A DNA stretch of 64,000 nucleotides, taken from NCBI GenBank assembly GCA_021740645.1, contig JAIOZL010000020.1, positions 1-64,000 of the forward strand, given 5' to 3'. The first letter of the stretch is position 1. Each line of letters begins with the position of its first letter. The notes under the pieces are model-generated. The model saw nothing but the letters and a program-made list of their open reading frames with translations, was not told the origin of the DNA and did not search any database. Shown here one piece after another: positions 8,210-16,823 of this stretch. A program made the position numbers and the translations under genes. This DNA is from Bacteroidales bacterium (GTDB lineage: Bacteria; Bacteroidota; Bacteroidia; Bacteroidales; JAADJA01).

Positions 8210-9523
8210 GTGAGTAAATATCACGTCATACAAGAATTTGGGACTATATATAATGGGAAGGACTATCCCGGGTCGAAGGATACCTTTAACACCGTTTATG
8301 TGGATAATAAACCTTTTAATAGTTTACGGAACTTTATAGCTGAAAACCTTGACAGTGACATCGAAATTGATAGCGCTTTTTCGGTTCACCGAAAAAAGGG
8401 GAAAGATTACATCCGGGTAAAAAATTACGTTGGGGTAATTGAAACCAGGGACCAAACGGTTGTGGAAATCCTGCCGAAGATCTACCTCGACAATACAGCC
8501 GATGAAAAGAAAGCGACCCGGGAGATTTTTTTAAGGATGTTACGGCATTTAAAAAACTCCCCATTTAAGTCTATCGATAACGCATTCCTGAAATCAACAC
8601 GTTTTCCCCTGTTGGAGATTTTTATCCATACTTTTTTGGAAGAATTGGAAGTGCTAATAAAAAAGGGGATCAGAAAAAACTATATTAATCATAACAAGAA
8701 CGTAAAATACCTTAGAGGGTCTCTCGATTTTTCCAAACATATCAGCCATAACCTTATTCATAAAGAACGCTTTTTTGTTAATTATGATCGGTTTAGTATT
8801 GATATCCCGCATAATAGGTTGATTAAGTCAACCTTGCTGGTTTTATTAAAAGCCACCACATCACCCAGGAACAAGATAAGGATATATGACTTTCTGGCTT
8901 TTCTGGAGGAGGTCAATGACTCGAAACAAATTGAGAAGGACCTATTGCACATTCAGAACCTGAACCGTCTGTTTTCATCGTATACCAAAGTGCTTTCGTG
9001 GGCCAAAGTATTTTTGCTTGGGGAATCATTTACTAACTTCAAAGGAACAAATGTGAACAAAGCCATATTATTCCCGATGGAGCGAATATTTGAGGACTAT
9101 ATCGGATATGGGTTTAAAAAATTCTGCCATACTGCGGATGTTATCTTACAGGATAAGAAAATAGCCCTTGTTGATGAGCATAGGGGAGGGCAAAAGTTTA
9201 AGCTTAAACCGGATATTGTAATTAAAGAAAACATGAACCTGGTATTGGATACTAAATGGAAGATCATTGACCAGGATAAACCCCGGTCGAATTATAATAT
9301 CAGCCAGGCCGATATGTACCAGCTTTATGCTTATGGGAAAAAGTATAAGGCTTTTATGGAGGAGGAGCCATTCCTGGTATTACTATACCCGATGCACGAA
9401 ACATTCTACCATCCCCTGAAGGAATTCCAATACGACTCGAAATTAAAGCTAAAAGTAATACCTGTTAATCTTGATTGTACAATTGAAGATACCATAAGGC
9501 TTATATTTGAGAAATTATGTTAA
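8210..9523 (+). CDS. mcrC: McrC-like PD-(D/E)xK nuclease partner of McrB
   Basis: A 437-residue McrBC-family McrC. The C-terminal nuclease shows D335 (KLKPDIVI) and D347-T-K349 (LVLDTKWK), the PD-(D/E)xK core. The N-terminal part (VGVIETRDQTVVEILPKIYLD) matches the McrC region that contacts the McrB ring and stimulates GTP hydrolysis. The start is GTG at 8210, 11 bp after the mcrB stop; no ATG fits better. Neither gene of the pair is broken, so the system looks functional. It closes the defence island, because the next 1.4 kb is gene debris. Confidence 0.92.
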   Translation: MSKYHVIQEFGTIYNGKDYPGSKDTFNTVYVDNKPFNSLRNFIAENLDSDIEIDSAFSVHRKKGKDYIRVKNYVGVIETRDQTVVEILPKIYLDNTADEKKATREIFLRMLRHLKNSPFKSIDNAFLKSTRFPLLEIFIHTFLEELEVLIKKGIRKNYINHNKNVKYLRGSLDFSKHISHNLIHKERFFVNYDRFSIDIPHNRLIKSTLLVLLKATTSPRNKIRIYDFLAFLEEVNDSKQIEKDLLHIQNLNRLFSSYTKVLSWAKVFLLGESFTNFKGTNVNKAILFPMERIFEDYIGYGFKKFCHTADVILQDKKIALVDEHRGGQKFKLKPDIVIKENMNLVLDTKWKIIDQDKPRSNYNISQADMYQLYAYGKKYKAFMEEEPFLVLLYPMHETFYHPLKEFQYDSKLKLKVIPVNLDCTIEDTIRLIFEKLC

Positions 9524-9736
9524 GGATTATATTGAAAGTTTGAGAAAATGGTGAAAAGTTTTTAGAATATGGAAATTTCAAATTAAAGAAAATTATTGTT
9601 GTTTTCTCTTCTCTTTACGGAAAATATGCTTTTGGATATGATCTGGAAAGCTTAATGGCGGCCTAGCAAAAAGGGGAGCCGAACATTTAAGTGAAGCCCA
9701 CTATTCCCCTTCCAATAATTTTTCCTATTTTGCACT

Positions 9737-9895
9737 ATGAAAAAATTAACAATTGGCACCTTTTTGTTCATTGCGGTTTCGGTTTACTGCCAAACTGCAA
9801 CCCTATCTATCCCTGCTGATTTGAACGCTGTTTTAAGCCATCATAGCCATCTTCCCTGTAACGGACATACCATTCATAGAAAGTGCTCCGGCTGA
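9737..9895 (+). pseudogene. Secreted-protein stub truncated by an IS3 remnant
   Basis: An ATG at 9737 opens a clear signal peptide (MKKLTIGTFLFIAVSVYCQ, cleavage likely after Q or C). It then gives only about 14 further plausible residues before the frame enters the IS3 remnant near 9834 and stops at 9893-9895. This is the 5' end of an exported protein whose remainder has been lost. No matching 3' part is seen across the insertion, so DNA was deleted as well as inserted. Confidence 0.6.
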
Positions 9896-9986
9896 TCGCT
9901 AACTCTTGTAAGGTACGCTTAACACATAGCTGGGAGCCTTCTACAATCCGAATGATCTCCATCTTTTCTCCGGCACTTCGTTGCAT
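9807..9986 (-). pseudogene. Truncated IS3-family transposase OrfB
   Basis: Read on the minus strand from ATG at 9986: MQRSAGEKMEIIRIVEGSQL, then VKRTLQELAISRSTFYEWYV and RYREDGYDGLK. This is the helix-turn-helix start of an IS3-family OrfB. After GLK (about 9834) the frame runs into foreign DNA and stops at 9807-9809. The whole DDE catalytic domain is missing, so the copy cannot move by itself. It follows orfA by 11 bp, the normal IS3 order. Confidence 0.8.
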
Positions 9987-10430
9987 ATACTTATAGTTTA
10001 CTCGGAACCATTCAGACTTTTTTTAAGCATACGGTTTTCAAGGCTCAGTTCTGCCACCAGTTGTTTTAGATCAAAGTTCTCACCTTTGAGCTTGTGAACT
10101 TCATTGCTGTTGGCTTCTCGCTTTGTATCCCCGTTTAACCGTTTTTTGCCGGCTTCTAGAAAATCCTTACTCCATTTGTAGTAAACATTGGCATTGATAC
10201 CTTCTCTGCTGCATAGTTCAGCTATACTATCCTCACCTCGTAGGCCTTCTAAAACTATTCTGATTTTTTCTTCTGAGGAATACTTCTTTCGGGTCTTTCT
10301 CCTGATCTCTTTTACTTTGGACTCGACACTTTGTTTTTTTGTTGCCATAATTTGAATGTTTATCGGTTATAAATTTATAAAACTGTCTATAAACTTTTAA
10401 ACCAATCTGTCCAAATTAGGCTGAAGACTT
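9834..10430 (-). mobile_element. Partial IS3-family insertion sequence
   Basis: Contains complete orfA and the first ~50 codons of orfB. The left break (about 9834) is internal to orfB. The right boundary is near 10430, where non-coding leader meets the RHS-like fragment. No matching terminal inverted repeat or target duplication could be paired, because the orfB-side end is missing. The element separates the defence island from the chromosome to the right. Confidence 0.75.
9998..10348 (-). CDS. IS3-family transposase OrfA
   Basis: A 116-residue helix-turn-helix protein (KKYSSEEKIRIVLEGLRGED, then SIAELCSREGINANVYYKWS), followed by a leucine-zipper-like segment (KLKGENFDLKQLVAELSLEN). It is the DNA-binding OrfA of an IS3-group element. 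The frame is intact, but without OrfB it is probably only a repressor-like relic. Confidence 0.88.
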   Translation of the reverse strand: MATKKQSVESKVKEIRRKTRKKYSSEEKIRIVLEGLRGEDSIAELCSREGINANVYYKWSKDFLEAGKKRLNGDTKREANSNEVHKLKGENFDLKQLVAELSLENRMLKKSLNGSE

Positions 10431-10632
10431 ACACCTGTGAATCATTCATATCCTGAAAATCACATAGATAATCGACTTGATTTTCTGTGTCGTCAACAGC
10501 AAATAATTTGTTGCCACTATTATAATCAAGGTTATCCAATGCAAGATAAGAATCGTTGAATGACGTCATTCTTGCCATTTCAAGTATATTTCCATTTAAA
10601 TCATAAAATGGCTGTAAAATTAGAAAAAACAC
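10429..10632 (-). pseudogene. RHS/YD-repeat protein fragment
   Basis: A 67-codon frame with FYDLNGNILEMAR, then LDNLDYNSGNKLFAVDDTEN. The YDxNGNI and Y-x-GNKL-x-V-x-D spacing is what Bacteroidota RHS/YD-repeat proteins show in each repeat. Nothing RHS-like remains on either side, so this is a remnant, probably of a large polymorphic toxin or wall-associated gene cut by the IS3 element that abuts it. Identification rests on two short motifs. Confidence 0.5.
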
Positions 10633-10931
10633 TGAGAATAAAAATTTTAAATAGACCTAAGCCCTGATAAATCACCTGATTTTATTGTGCACTCTTGCCC
10701 TGGAAATTTTCCAGGTAATTCTTCAATTTTAAAACTAAATAGTTATACAATGATTTTGTTTCAAATCTTATTCTTAAATTTACTCCTCTAATAATTAACT
10801 TTTATACTACTTTGTAACATCTTGCATTCGATTTAATTGAGTGAAAAAACCAGGTTTAGTACAGGTTATCAACTTTTAGCCATAAATACCAGGAAAATTA
10901 AAAAAGATATAACACTGAAAAACTATCAATT
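10633..10931. other. Intergenic, no gene seen
   Basis: AT-rich, about 300 bp, with stops in all frames. It may contain further decayed RHS sequence on the minus strand, but no frame can be followed. The DUF1353-like gene starts at its right edge. Confidence 0.5.
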
Positions 10932-11459
10932 ATGACTGAAAAACCTTCAATCCCAAGTCACAATGAAAACAAATGTTTGAAACCAGGGAAACATCAGGTT
11001 TGGAAATTTGTCCATCAGAAAGACTATAAGGTAACCATTGATTTTTTACAAAACCGCACATGCGATTATGATTGGTTGGGGATTACAGAAGACGGGACGA
11101 TTACCGTTAAAGGATCTTTTAAAAATGGATATGCGTGGGATGGGTGCACCCCAAAGGTGAATTTATTTCATATAACATGGGGCACCTGTGATGGCAAACT
11201 AAAACGCTTCGGCACAGGTGATTATAAGCCTTATACCTATTATGCCTCCATGATCCATGATGTGCTTTACCAATACAAACGGTGTGCTCCGATTACCAGG
11301 AAAGAGGCCGATATTATTTTTTACAGATTGTTAAAGCAGGCAGGTTTTATGTGGGCATGGGTTTATTTCGCCGGTGTCAGGCTTCTGGGCTGGTGGTTTA
11401 GCGGATGGAAGTATAAATCCAGAAAAGTAATACAGAGAGAATTCCAGAATGATCTTTAA
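10932..11459 (+). CDS. DUF1353-like protein
   Basis: A 175-residue protein without signal peptide. The pattern FKNGYAWDGCTPK, then YYASMIHDVLYQYKR, then TRKEADIIFYRLLKQAGFM resembles the DUF1353 family, whose marks are a W-D-G/A-(S/C) turn, an HD-containing helix and an R-K-E-A-D-x-x-F helix. DUF1353 members are frequent in phages and mobile regions, and the gene sits right after IS and RHS debris, so horizontal origin is plausible. A hydrophobic patch near the C-terminus (WAWVYFAGVRLLGWWF) could associate with membrane. Function is not known. Confidence 0.55.
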   Translation: MTEKPSIPSHNENKCLKPGKHQVWKFVHQKDYKVTIDFLQNRTCDYDWLGITEDGTITVKGSFKNGYAWDGCTPKVNLFHITWGTCDGKLKRFGTGDYKPYTYYASMIHDVLYQYKRCAPITRKEADIIFYRLLKQAGFMWAWVYFAGVRLLGWWFSGWKYKSRKVIQREFQNDL

Positions 11460-11557
11460 AAATCATTTGTTTTCAGATCATAAAAAAATTAACAAATAAA
11501 GCCATAAAACTTTAGGCTTTCATTTCCATCGGATTGAATATACTCTTTCGTCTGCTT

Positions 11558-12367
11558 TTATACCAGCATCTTCCCGCTGCTGCATAAGACCGGGATTTTG
11601 GCATCATTGGTGAGGATGTGTTCTTTATCGCTGTCAGCAAAATAATAATTTTCGCGCGTAGGGATGGTCATCATAGAAATGAGGTCGATCCCATTAGTTT
11701 TGGCGTAAGCCATGATCTGTTTAGAATAACCCACAGAAAAGGATTGTTGGTCTTCCGTAACACGTATATAGTTTACTCCGGCTTTTTCAAAACTTTCTTT
11801 TGCGAGCTTGATATTCTCCCTGAATTTTATTGTCCATTCATTACCGGGTTTTTGCACGGTGTATAGGTGTATTTCAGCATTAAAATTACTGGCAATTGCA
11901 ATGGCTGTGTTAAGTTTTACGGGAAGAGCCTCATGTCCGCTTACAGGGAATAATATTTTTGAAAATCCCTTATCCGGGAACCTGTATTCCTTTTGAACCG
12001 CTATCACGGGAATCGGGATAGTCCTTAAAAGTTTGAGGATGTCGGCACCCAGTAATTTCTCCCTGAATCCTTTATAGCCATGTGTCCCTATCACCATCAT
12101 CCCATAAGCCTCTTTATGCGTTGTTTCTGTAATTTCAGTAAACAGATTACCTTTCTTAAGAAGGGTATTTACCTGAAGACTGTTATTTTTTATAGAAGCT
12201 GCCAGCGAATCAAGGTCATGTTGAAGTTTTTCAACGGATTTGTCGTTATGGATATGCAGTAAACTAATGTTACGATGATCAAGCCTTGCGAGTTTGGTCG
12301 CTACATGGACTGCACTTGCTGAAGCATCACTGAAATCAACGGGGACGAGAATATTACCTTTTGTCAT
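11558..12367 (-). CDS. Universal stress protein, tandem UspA domains
   Basis: A 269-residue cytoplasmic protein made of two UspA domains. Domain 1 (to about residue 145) starts NILVPVDFSDASASAVHVA and ends with the nucleotide-binding style GTHGYKGFREKLLGAD. Domain 2 begins at FSKILFPVSGHEALPVK and ends with a degenerate loop. Only the first domain keeps a G-x-x-G-(x)n-G loop suited to ATP binding. Two-domain Usps are usual in Bacteroidota. It is alone on its strand; a second tandem Usp lies at 19537. Confidence 0.9.
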   Translation of the reverse strand: MTKGNILVPVDFSDASASAVHVATKLARLDHRNISLLHIHNDKSVEKLQHDLDSLAASIKNNSLQVNTLLKKGNLFTEITETTHKEAYGMMVIGTHGYKGFREKLLGADILKLLRTIPIPVIAVQKEYRFPDKGFSKILFPVSGHEALPVKLNTAIAIASNFNAEIHLYTVQKPGNEWTIKFRENIKLAKESFEKAGVNYIRVTEDQQSFSVGYSKQIMAYAKTNGIDLISMMTIPTRENYYFADSDKEHILTNDAKIPVLCSSGKMLV

Positions 12368-13320
12368 TTTATTGGTTTTAATTATTCGTAATTCTGCAGT
12401 CAGCCTGGTTTTTAAAATCCTTTCAAGCTGTTTGCACTTCTTTTTTAATTGAATTCCTTTTTACATTTTCGACGATATACATATCAATTTCTCACTTTTT
12501 TGCTCAAATTTTACAATATACATTGAATCTGAGAAATTGCAATGGTAGATAAAAAAACTGCAAGGAAATGGGTAAAATAAATGTTAGTTTTATCCATAGT
12601 TATATTTTTAATATAACAAGTGATGTTAATTATTGTTATTTGACATTTCTGCCTAAGGGTGTAAAAGATTTTAAAATATTTAAGAACAATCAGGTAATCT
12701 TTTCACAAATATTTGGTAATTACCCAAAACATTATGCATTGTTGATTAACTTTCTTTGTTGGTATGATTCAAATCAAAGGTAATCAAAGAAAATTTTATT
12801 AAATTCCTATTTAACAATTAATTAACATAATGGCGATTTTGTTTGTGGCTACTTTCTGTGTTTGATTTCATCCATTAGAATCGTGGCCTTTTTTCGGATT
12901 AATTTTTTTACTTTTTCAGTTAATAAATAAATGTTAAAAAATTTGGTGGGTTTGTTTCAGGTTTTATCTTGCACTCATAATAGCTATTGCGTTCTTACCC
13001 TTTTCGCATGAAAATTATTTAATTGTATTCAGGGGCATGAATCGAATTAAAGGCTCAATGGTTAGCCAACTCCTGGATATTTTTCTCATAAACTTTTTTA
13101 TCCGCTGAAACCCGGGTGGTTTATATGTTACTGTGGTGTGGTTTTATACTTCAGGCATGTAGATTCCATCTGAATCAATGGTGCTGCGTTCATTTTTTGA
13201 TCCGGTAATCGAGAAACCTGTTCATGGGATGGACAACACACCAGTGTTGAAACCTCAGGCCCGTTCCAGAAATTCCGGACAGGACTGAGAAGGTGTAGTA
13301 TTTATTTAAATCAAGGTAAA
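12368..13320. other. Long intergenic region, no convincing gene
   Basis: About 950 bp, strongly AT-rich. A 71-codon frame at 12568-12783 (plus strand) has a purine-rich stretch before its ATG but no recognisable protein pattern, and is not called. A perfect 6-bp hairpin with a 4-base loop (CAACAC-ACCA-GTGTTG) lies at 13234-13249, 70 bp before the next gene, possibly in its leader. Nothing else is evident. Confidence 0.6.
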
Positions 13321-13701
13321 ATGAAAAAATTAATTTTTCTGGGGGCCGTGCTATTCCTGGCTTCGCTCCCTGCCAATGTGTTGGCTCAAATTCCAGGAGA
13401 TGTAAAAGTCATTGATACCTTATCAGTAGCAATTTCTGATACCCTGACTTTACACCGTGATGAAATTCTGATCGGCAAAGTTGCAGCTTATGATCCAGAG
13501 AAAAAACATGTGGGCTATCAGCTACTTCCATCGATTACATCCGTGGTCTTTAGTATTCACAAAACAAGTGGTATGCTAACAATGAAAACCAAATACCTGT
13601 GGTGGCTTTGCGAAGCAGGTAGCCATATATTAATGGTGCAGGTATCGGATGGACTTAACGTAACAACTTCTTCAATTCTTTTGCAATTTGATTGCCGGTA
13701 A
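13321..13701 (+). CDS. Small secreted cadherin-like protein
   Basis: A 126-residue protein with a signal peptide (MKKLIFLGAVLFLASLPANV, cleavage near LAQ). The mature part reads like one cadherin-type Ig-like repeat: IGKVAAYDPEKKHVGYQL, then VVFSIHKTSGMLTMK and a closing strand ILMVQVSDGLNVTTSSILLQ. The middle D-P-E and S-D-G turns fit that fold. No T9SS sorting tail. Likely periplasmic or surface associated; function unknown. It is odd that a single such repeat stands alone, as they normally occur in long arrays. Confidence 0.65.
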   Translation: MKKLIFLGAVLFLASLPANVLAQIPGDVKVIDTLSVAISDTLTLHRDEILIGKVAAYDPEKKHVGYQLLPSITSVVFSIHKTSGMLTMKTKYLWWLCEAGSHILMVQVSDGLNVTTSSILLQFDCR

Positions 13702-13782
13702 GTTCAGACAATGTTTTCGGTAGTTTTTTAAGTAGGGGTGTACCTCTCCAGAGGTACAAATTCCCTTATCTTTGTGGCTTCA

Positions 13783-14220
13783 ATGTATACCTATTTTCTA
13801 ACATTTTTTACAGGTATGCTCGGCATCTGGAAGGGTGTACCTGTAGGTTTGGCTTGTCATCTTAACCCCTTTTTTACCTGGCTTTTAACAGCTGGTGGTG
13901 CAGTATTGAGTGTGCTTATTTTATATTTCTTTGGAGAGAGGATAAGAAAATCCATTCAAACCAGAAGAAAAAAACGACTTATGGTTGGAAAGGAAACCCG
14001 TGCTAAACATCTTTTCCAGAAGTATGGAATGGCCGGGCTAGGGTTTTTGGGTACTATGCTTATGGGGCCCAATATGACTATTATTATTGGAATGGCCCTT
14101 GTGAAATCATCTAATAAACTTTTATACTGGACTCTAGGTGGCATCCTTTTCTGGACTGCTATACTTACTCTATTGGCCTATTACAGTTTAGACCTTTTTA
14201 TACAATTAAGCGGGAATTGA
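13783..14220 (+). CDS. Small multidrug export family membrane protein
   Basis: Starting at ATG 13783 (MYTYFLTFFTGMLGIWKG) gives 145 residues with four hydrophobic segments. A longer GTG-started frame from 13738 adds 15 non-hydrophobic residues and is less likely. The layout fits the Sm_multidrug_ex family: N-terminal helix with WKGVPVGLAC, a basic loop (RKSIQTRRKKR), then KYGMAGLGFLGTMLMGPNMT and a final hairpin. Despite the name, transport by this family is poorly characterised. It sits alone. Confidence 0.7.
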   Translation: MYTYFLTFFTGMLGIWKGVPVGLACHLNPFFTWLLTAGGAVLSVLILYFFGERIRKSIQTRRKKRLMVGKETRAKHLFQKYGMAGLGFLGTMLMGPNMTIIIGMALVKSSNKLLYWTLGGILFWTAILTLLAYYSLDLFIQLSGN

Positions 14221-14676
14221 AATTAAACTTTATATTACGGATAGTATTTATTTGTCTTGTTAATCAATGGCAGTATTCAAAATTATTGTAGTAATTTTGG
14301 CAGGCCTGAACAAGTAGCCACAACCCTTGTTTTTACTATAAGTTTAGGTAAAAAAGGATTGATAAGTTTACACGGTCAACTTTGAATGGATTATATACCA
14401 ATAGAAATTCACCGATGATAAAAATTGTTTTACAGGGTATTTTTAGTCTGCGCTCGGCCGCTTTTCCTTTTTTAGGTGAAAAATACTGGAGTGGGCTGAA
14501 ATTTAATAACCTCTGAGCAGTTTCTTTAAACAAGCATTTGCCGAATCAAATGAGAACAAACTTTATGAAATCCTGGATGTAAATATGTTTTATGTTGCCC
14601 TGAATTTAAACTTGTTTAAAAATACCGGTTTTTACTATAAAAGATATAATTAACAAAATACGACAAATAAAAAATT
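14221..14676. other. Intergenic, no gene seen
   Basis: About 450 bp of AT-rich DNA. No frame with recognisable protein pattern, no clear hairpin-plus-T-run and no consensus promoter was found. Confidence 0.5.
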
Positions 14677-15141
14677 ATGAGAAAGATATGGATAGGCCTT
14701 TTGTTGATTGGTTATTTTTCCGTTAACATATATGCGCAGGAAGAACGCCTGGGTTTAGGAATTGTGGTGGGCGAACCCACAGGAATATCGGTTAAATACT
14801 GGACCGGCAGCACTATAGCCCTTGATGGTGCCCTGGCCTGGTCGTTTAATCATGACGGGTCGTTGTATTTGCATGGGGATTTCCTGGTGCACGACTTTGA
14901 GCTCATTGATATTATGTCAGGAAGAATGCCTGTATATTATGGTTTTGGTGCCAAATTGATCCTAAAGGATGATCCTTTATTCGGGGGCCATGTTCCGATA
15001 GGGCTTGCCTACATGCTGGAAGATACACCTCTTGATGTCTTTATCGAGATAAGGCCAGGGATCAATCTGTTTCCCTCTACCCGTTTTGATATCAGTGGGG
15101 GAATCGGGGTTCGTTTTTATGTTGATCATCGAAAACTTTAA
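14677..15141 (+). CDS. Secreted small beta-barrel-like outer membrane protein
   Basis: A 154-residue protein with signal peptide (MRKIWIGLLLIGYFSVNIYA, cleavage before QEE). The mature part alternates hydrophobic and polar residues in short strands (LGLGIVVGEPTGISVKYW, FDISGGIGVRFYV) and ends in an aromatic-containing strand, as small eight-stranded outer-membrane barrels do. The GxxxGEPTGxSxKxW start is typical of a widespread family annotated as outer membrane beta-barrel or DUF3996-like. Role unknown. Confidence 0.65.
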   Translation: MRKIWIGLLLIGYFSVNIYAQEERLGLGIVVGEPTGISVKYWTGSTIALDGALAWSFNHDGSLYLHGDFLVHDFELIDIMSGRMPVYYGFGAKLILKDDPLFGGHVPIGLAYMLEDTPLDVFIEIRPGINLFPSTRFDISGGIGVRFYVDHRKL

Positions 15142-15219
15142 AAATCTGCGCACACAGGGCCGGGAGATTTACCCTTTTTTTGTACTTTTACCCAGCTATG
15201 AAACCAATACTTTCAACGG

Positions 15220-16752
15220 ATGAAAAAAACAGAATTCCTGTTAACTAAAATTATTGCTACCCTCGGGCCGGCCTCTTCAAATCTTGAAACAATAGAAGCT
15301 TTGATCAACAGCGGGGCCAGGATCTTCCGGGTTAACTTCTCACATGGCCGGTTACCTGAACACAGGAAACTTATTAAAAATATCAGAAAGGCGGAAAAGA
15401 ACACCAATCAGTATGTTAGTATTCTGGGTGATTTATCGGGGCCTAAGATCAGAATAGGAGAGGTAATTAAGGAGGGGATTTATGTGTTAAAGGGCCAGGA
15501 AGTATTTTTTGTGAAGGAGAGCCTGACGGCAGGAAAAGTAGAACCCAAAAATACCTTTTCATCTACTTCACCCGGGTTTATTGATGAAGTTGAAGTAGGA
15601 GAACGTATCCTGATCGATGATGGAAATATCAACCTTGAATGCAATGGCAAAGTCAGTCTGAATGGGCAGGAAGCTTTAAAATGTACAGTGATCAGCGGAG
15701 GGTTGATTACGAGTGCCAAAGGAATAAATTTACCCGATACGGAACTGACAGTAGATGCCCTGACTCCAAAAGATTATGAATGCATCAACTTTGCGGTTGA
15801 ACATAGTTTTGATTTTCTTGCTCTCAGTTTTGTCAGAAAAAGGGAAGATATTGCTGTACTTAAAAAACGGCTGAAAGAACTCAATTGCCGGCCTGACGGA
15901 GCAGATGACTACTTCAGGCGCAACGAAAATTTCAGCCTTTCGAAAAACCATGAAAAGTTCATCCCTATAATCACTAAAATAGAAAAACCCCAGGCTATCC
16001 GTAACCTGGATTCCATCATAGATGAAACCGATGTGATCATGGTGGCAAGGGGTGACCTTGGTGTAGAAATGGATTTGGCTGAAGTGGCCATCCTTCAAAA
16101 GGAAATTTTGCATAAATGCCATGAATACGGGAAGCCGGTTATTGTAGCCACCCAGATGTTGCAAAGTATGATTGAGGCGCCAGTTCCCACAAGGGCTGAG
16201 GTTTCAGATGTAGCTAATGCTATTTTTGATGGTGCCGATGCCATCATGTTATCAGGTGAGACGGCAGTAGGAAATTACCCTGAAAAGGCCGTAGCAATGA
16301 TGCGGAAAATAGCAAAAAAGACCAATGCTTTTATTCAGGATAGGTCAATTACGCCGGGAACTTTGCCAAACATGACGGCTATCTTGTACAAAGATGCTTC
16401 TATAGCCCACGGGGTAGATGCAATCGCCAGGGAGCTTAAACCGAAATTTATTGTGGTTTGGACCAATTACGGGGGAACGGCTATTTATCTTTCTCAATTG
16501 CGACTTCCTGTGCCTATTCTTGCCTTTAGCCACAAGAAGGAACGCCTTAGGCTATTAACTCTTTTATATGGGGTAAAACCCATGTTTATGGCCAAACCAG
16601 GTTCAGGAAGTGCATTTATTAAGAAAATTGAAGAAACATTGATCGCCAGGGAATTAGTTGAAAAAGGAGACCCCCTGATTGTAGTTTCCGGGGATCCAAT
16701 CTCTCGGCCTGGCCTTGCCAATCGCATAGTTGTTCATAAAGTAGGAGATTAA
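15220..16752 (+). CDS. pyk: Pyruvate kinase
   Basis: 510 residues. Converts phosphoenolpyruvate and ADP to pyruvate and ATP at the end of glycolysis. Clear blocks: TKIIATLGPASSNLETIEAL and FRVNFSHG (substrate loop), LGDLSGPKIRIG, ITKIEKPQA (catalytic Lys loop), VMVARGDLGVEMDLAEV (metal-binding Glu/Asp) and ATQMLQSMIEAPVPTRAEVSDVANA split over the allosteric helices. Compared with typical bacterial enzymes there is an extra ~20-residue segment at about 219-243 (RPDGADDYFRRNENFSLS), placed just before the catalytic KIE strand. The C-terminal domain is of normal length, without a PEP-utiliser extension. Transcribed alone. Confidence 0.96.
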   Translation: MKKTEFLLTKIIATLGPASSNLETIEALINSGARIFRVNFSHGRLPEHRKLIKNIRKAEKNTNQYVSILGDLSGPKIRIGEVIKEGIYVLKGQEVFFVKESLTAGKVEPKNTFSSTSPGFIDEVEVGERILIDDGNINLECNGKVSLNGQEALKCTVISGGLITSAKGINLPDTELTVDALTPKDYECINFAVEHSFDFLALSFVRKREDIAVLKKRLKELNCRPDGADDYFRRNENFSLSKNHEKFIPIITKIEKPQAIRNLDSIIDETDVIMVARGDLGVEMDLAEVAILQKEILHKCHEYGKPVIVATQMLQSMIEAPVPTRAEVSDVANAIFDGADAIMLSGETAVGNYPEKAVAMMRKIAKKTNAFIQDRSITPGTLPNMTAILYKDASIAHGVDAIARELKPKFIVVWTNYGGTAIYLSQLRLPVPILAFSHKKERLRLLTLLYGVKPMFMAKPGSGSAFIKKIEETLIARELVEKGDPLIVVSGDPISRPGLANRIVVHKVGD

Positions 16753-16823
16753 CAGTTGTAGAAAATACCTCCTCTGCTTTAGAATTTTTGCAGCAATTTT
16801 TCTGATTTTTCCGTGTCTGTATT

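Noticed and set aside
12568-12783. 71-codon protein
   Set aside because: No family pattern or promoter; AT-rich chance frame is likelier.
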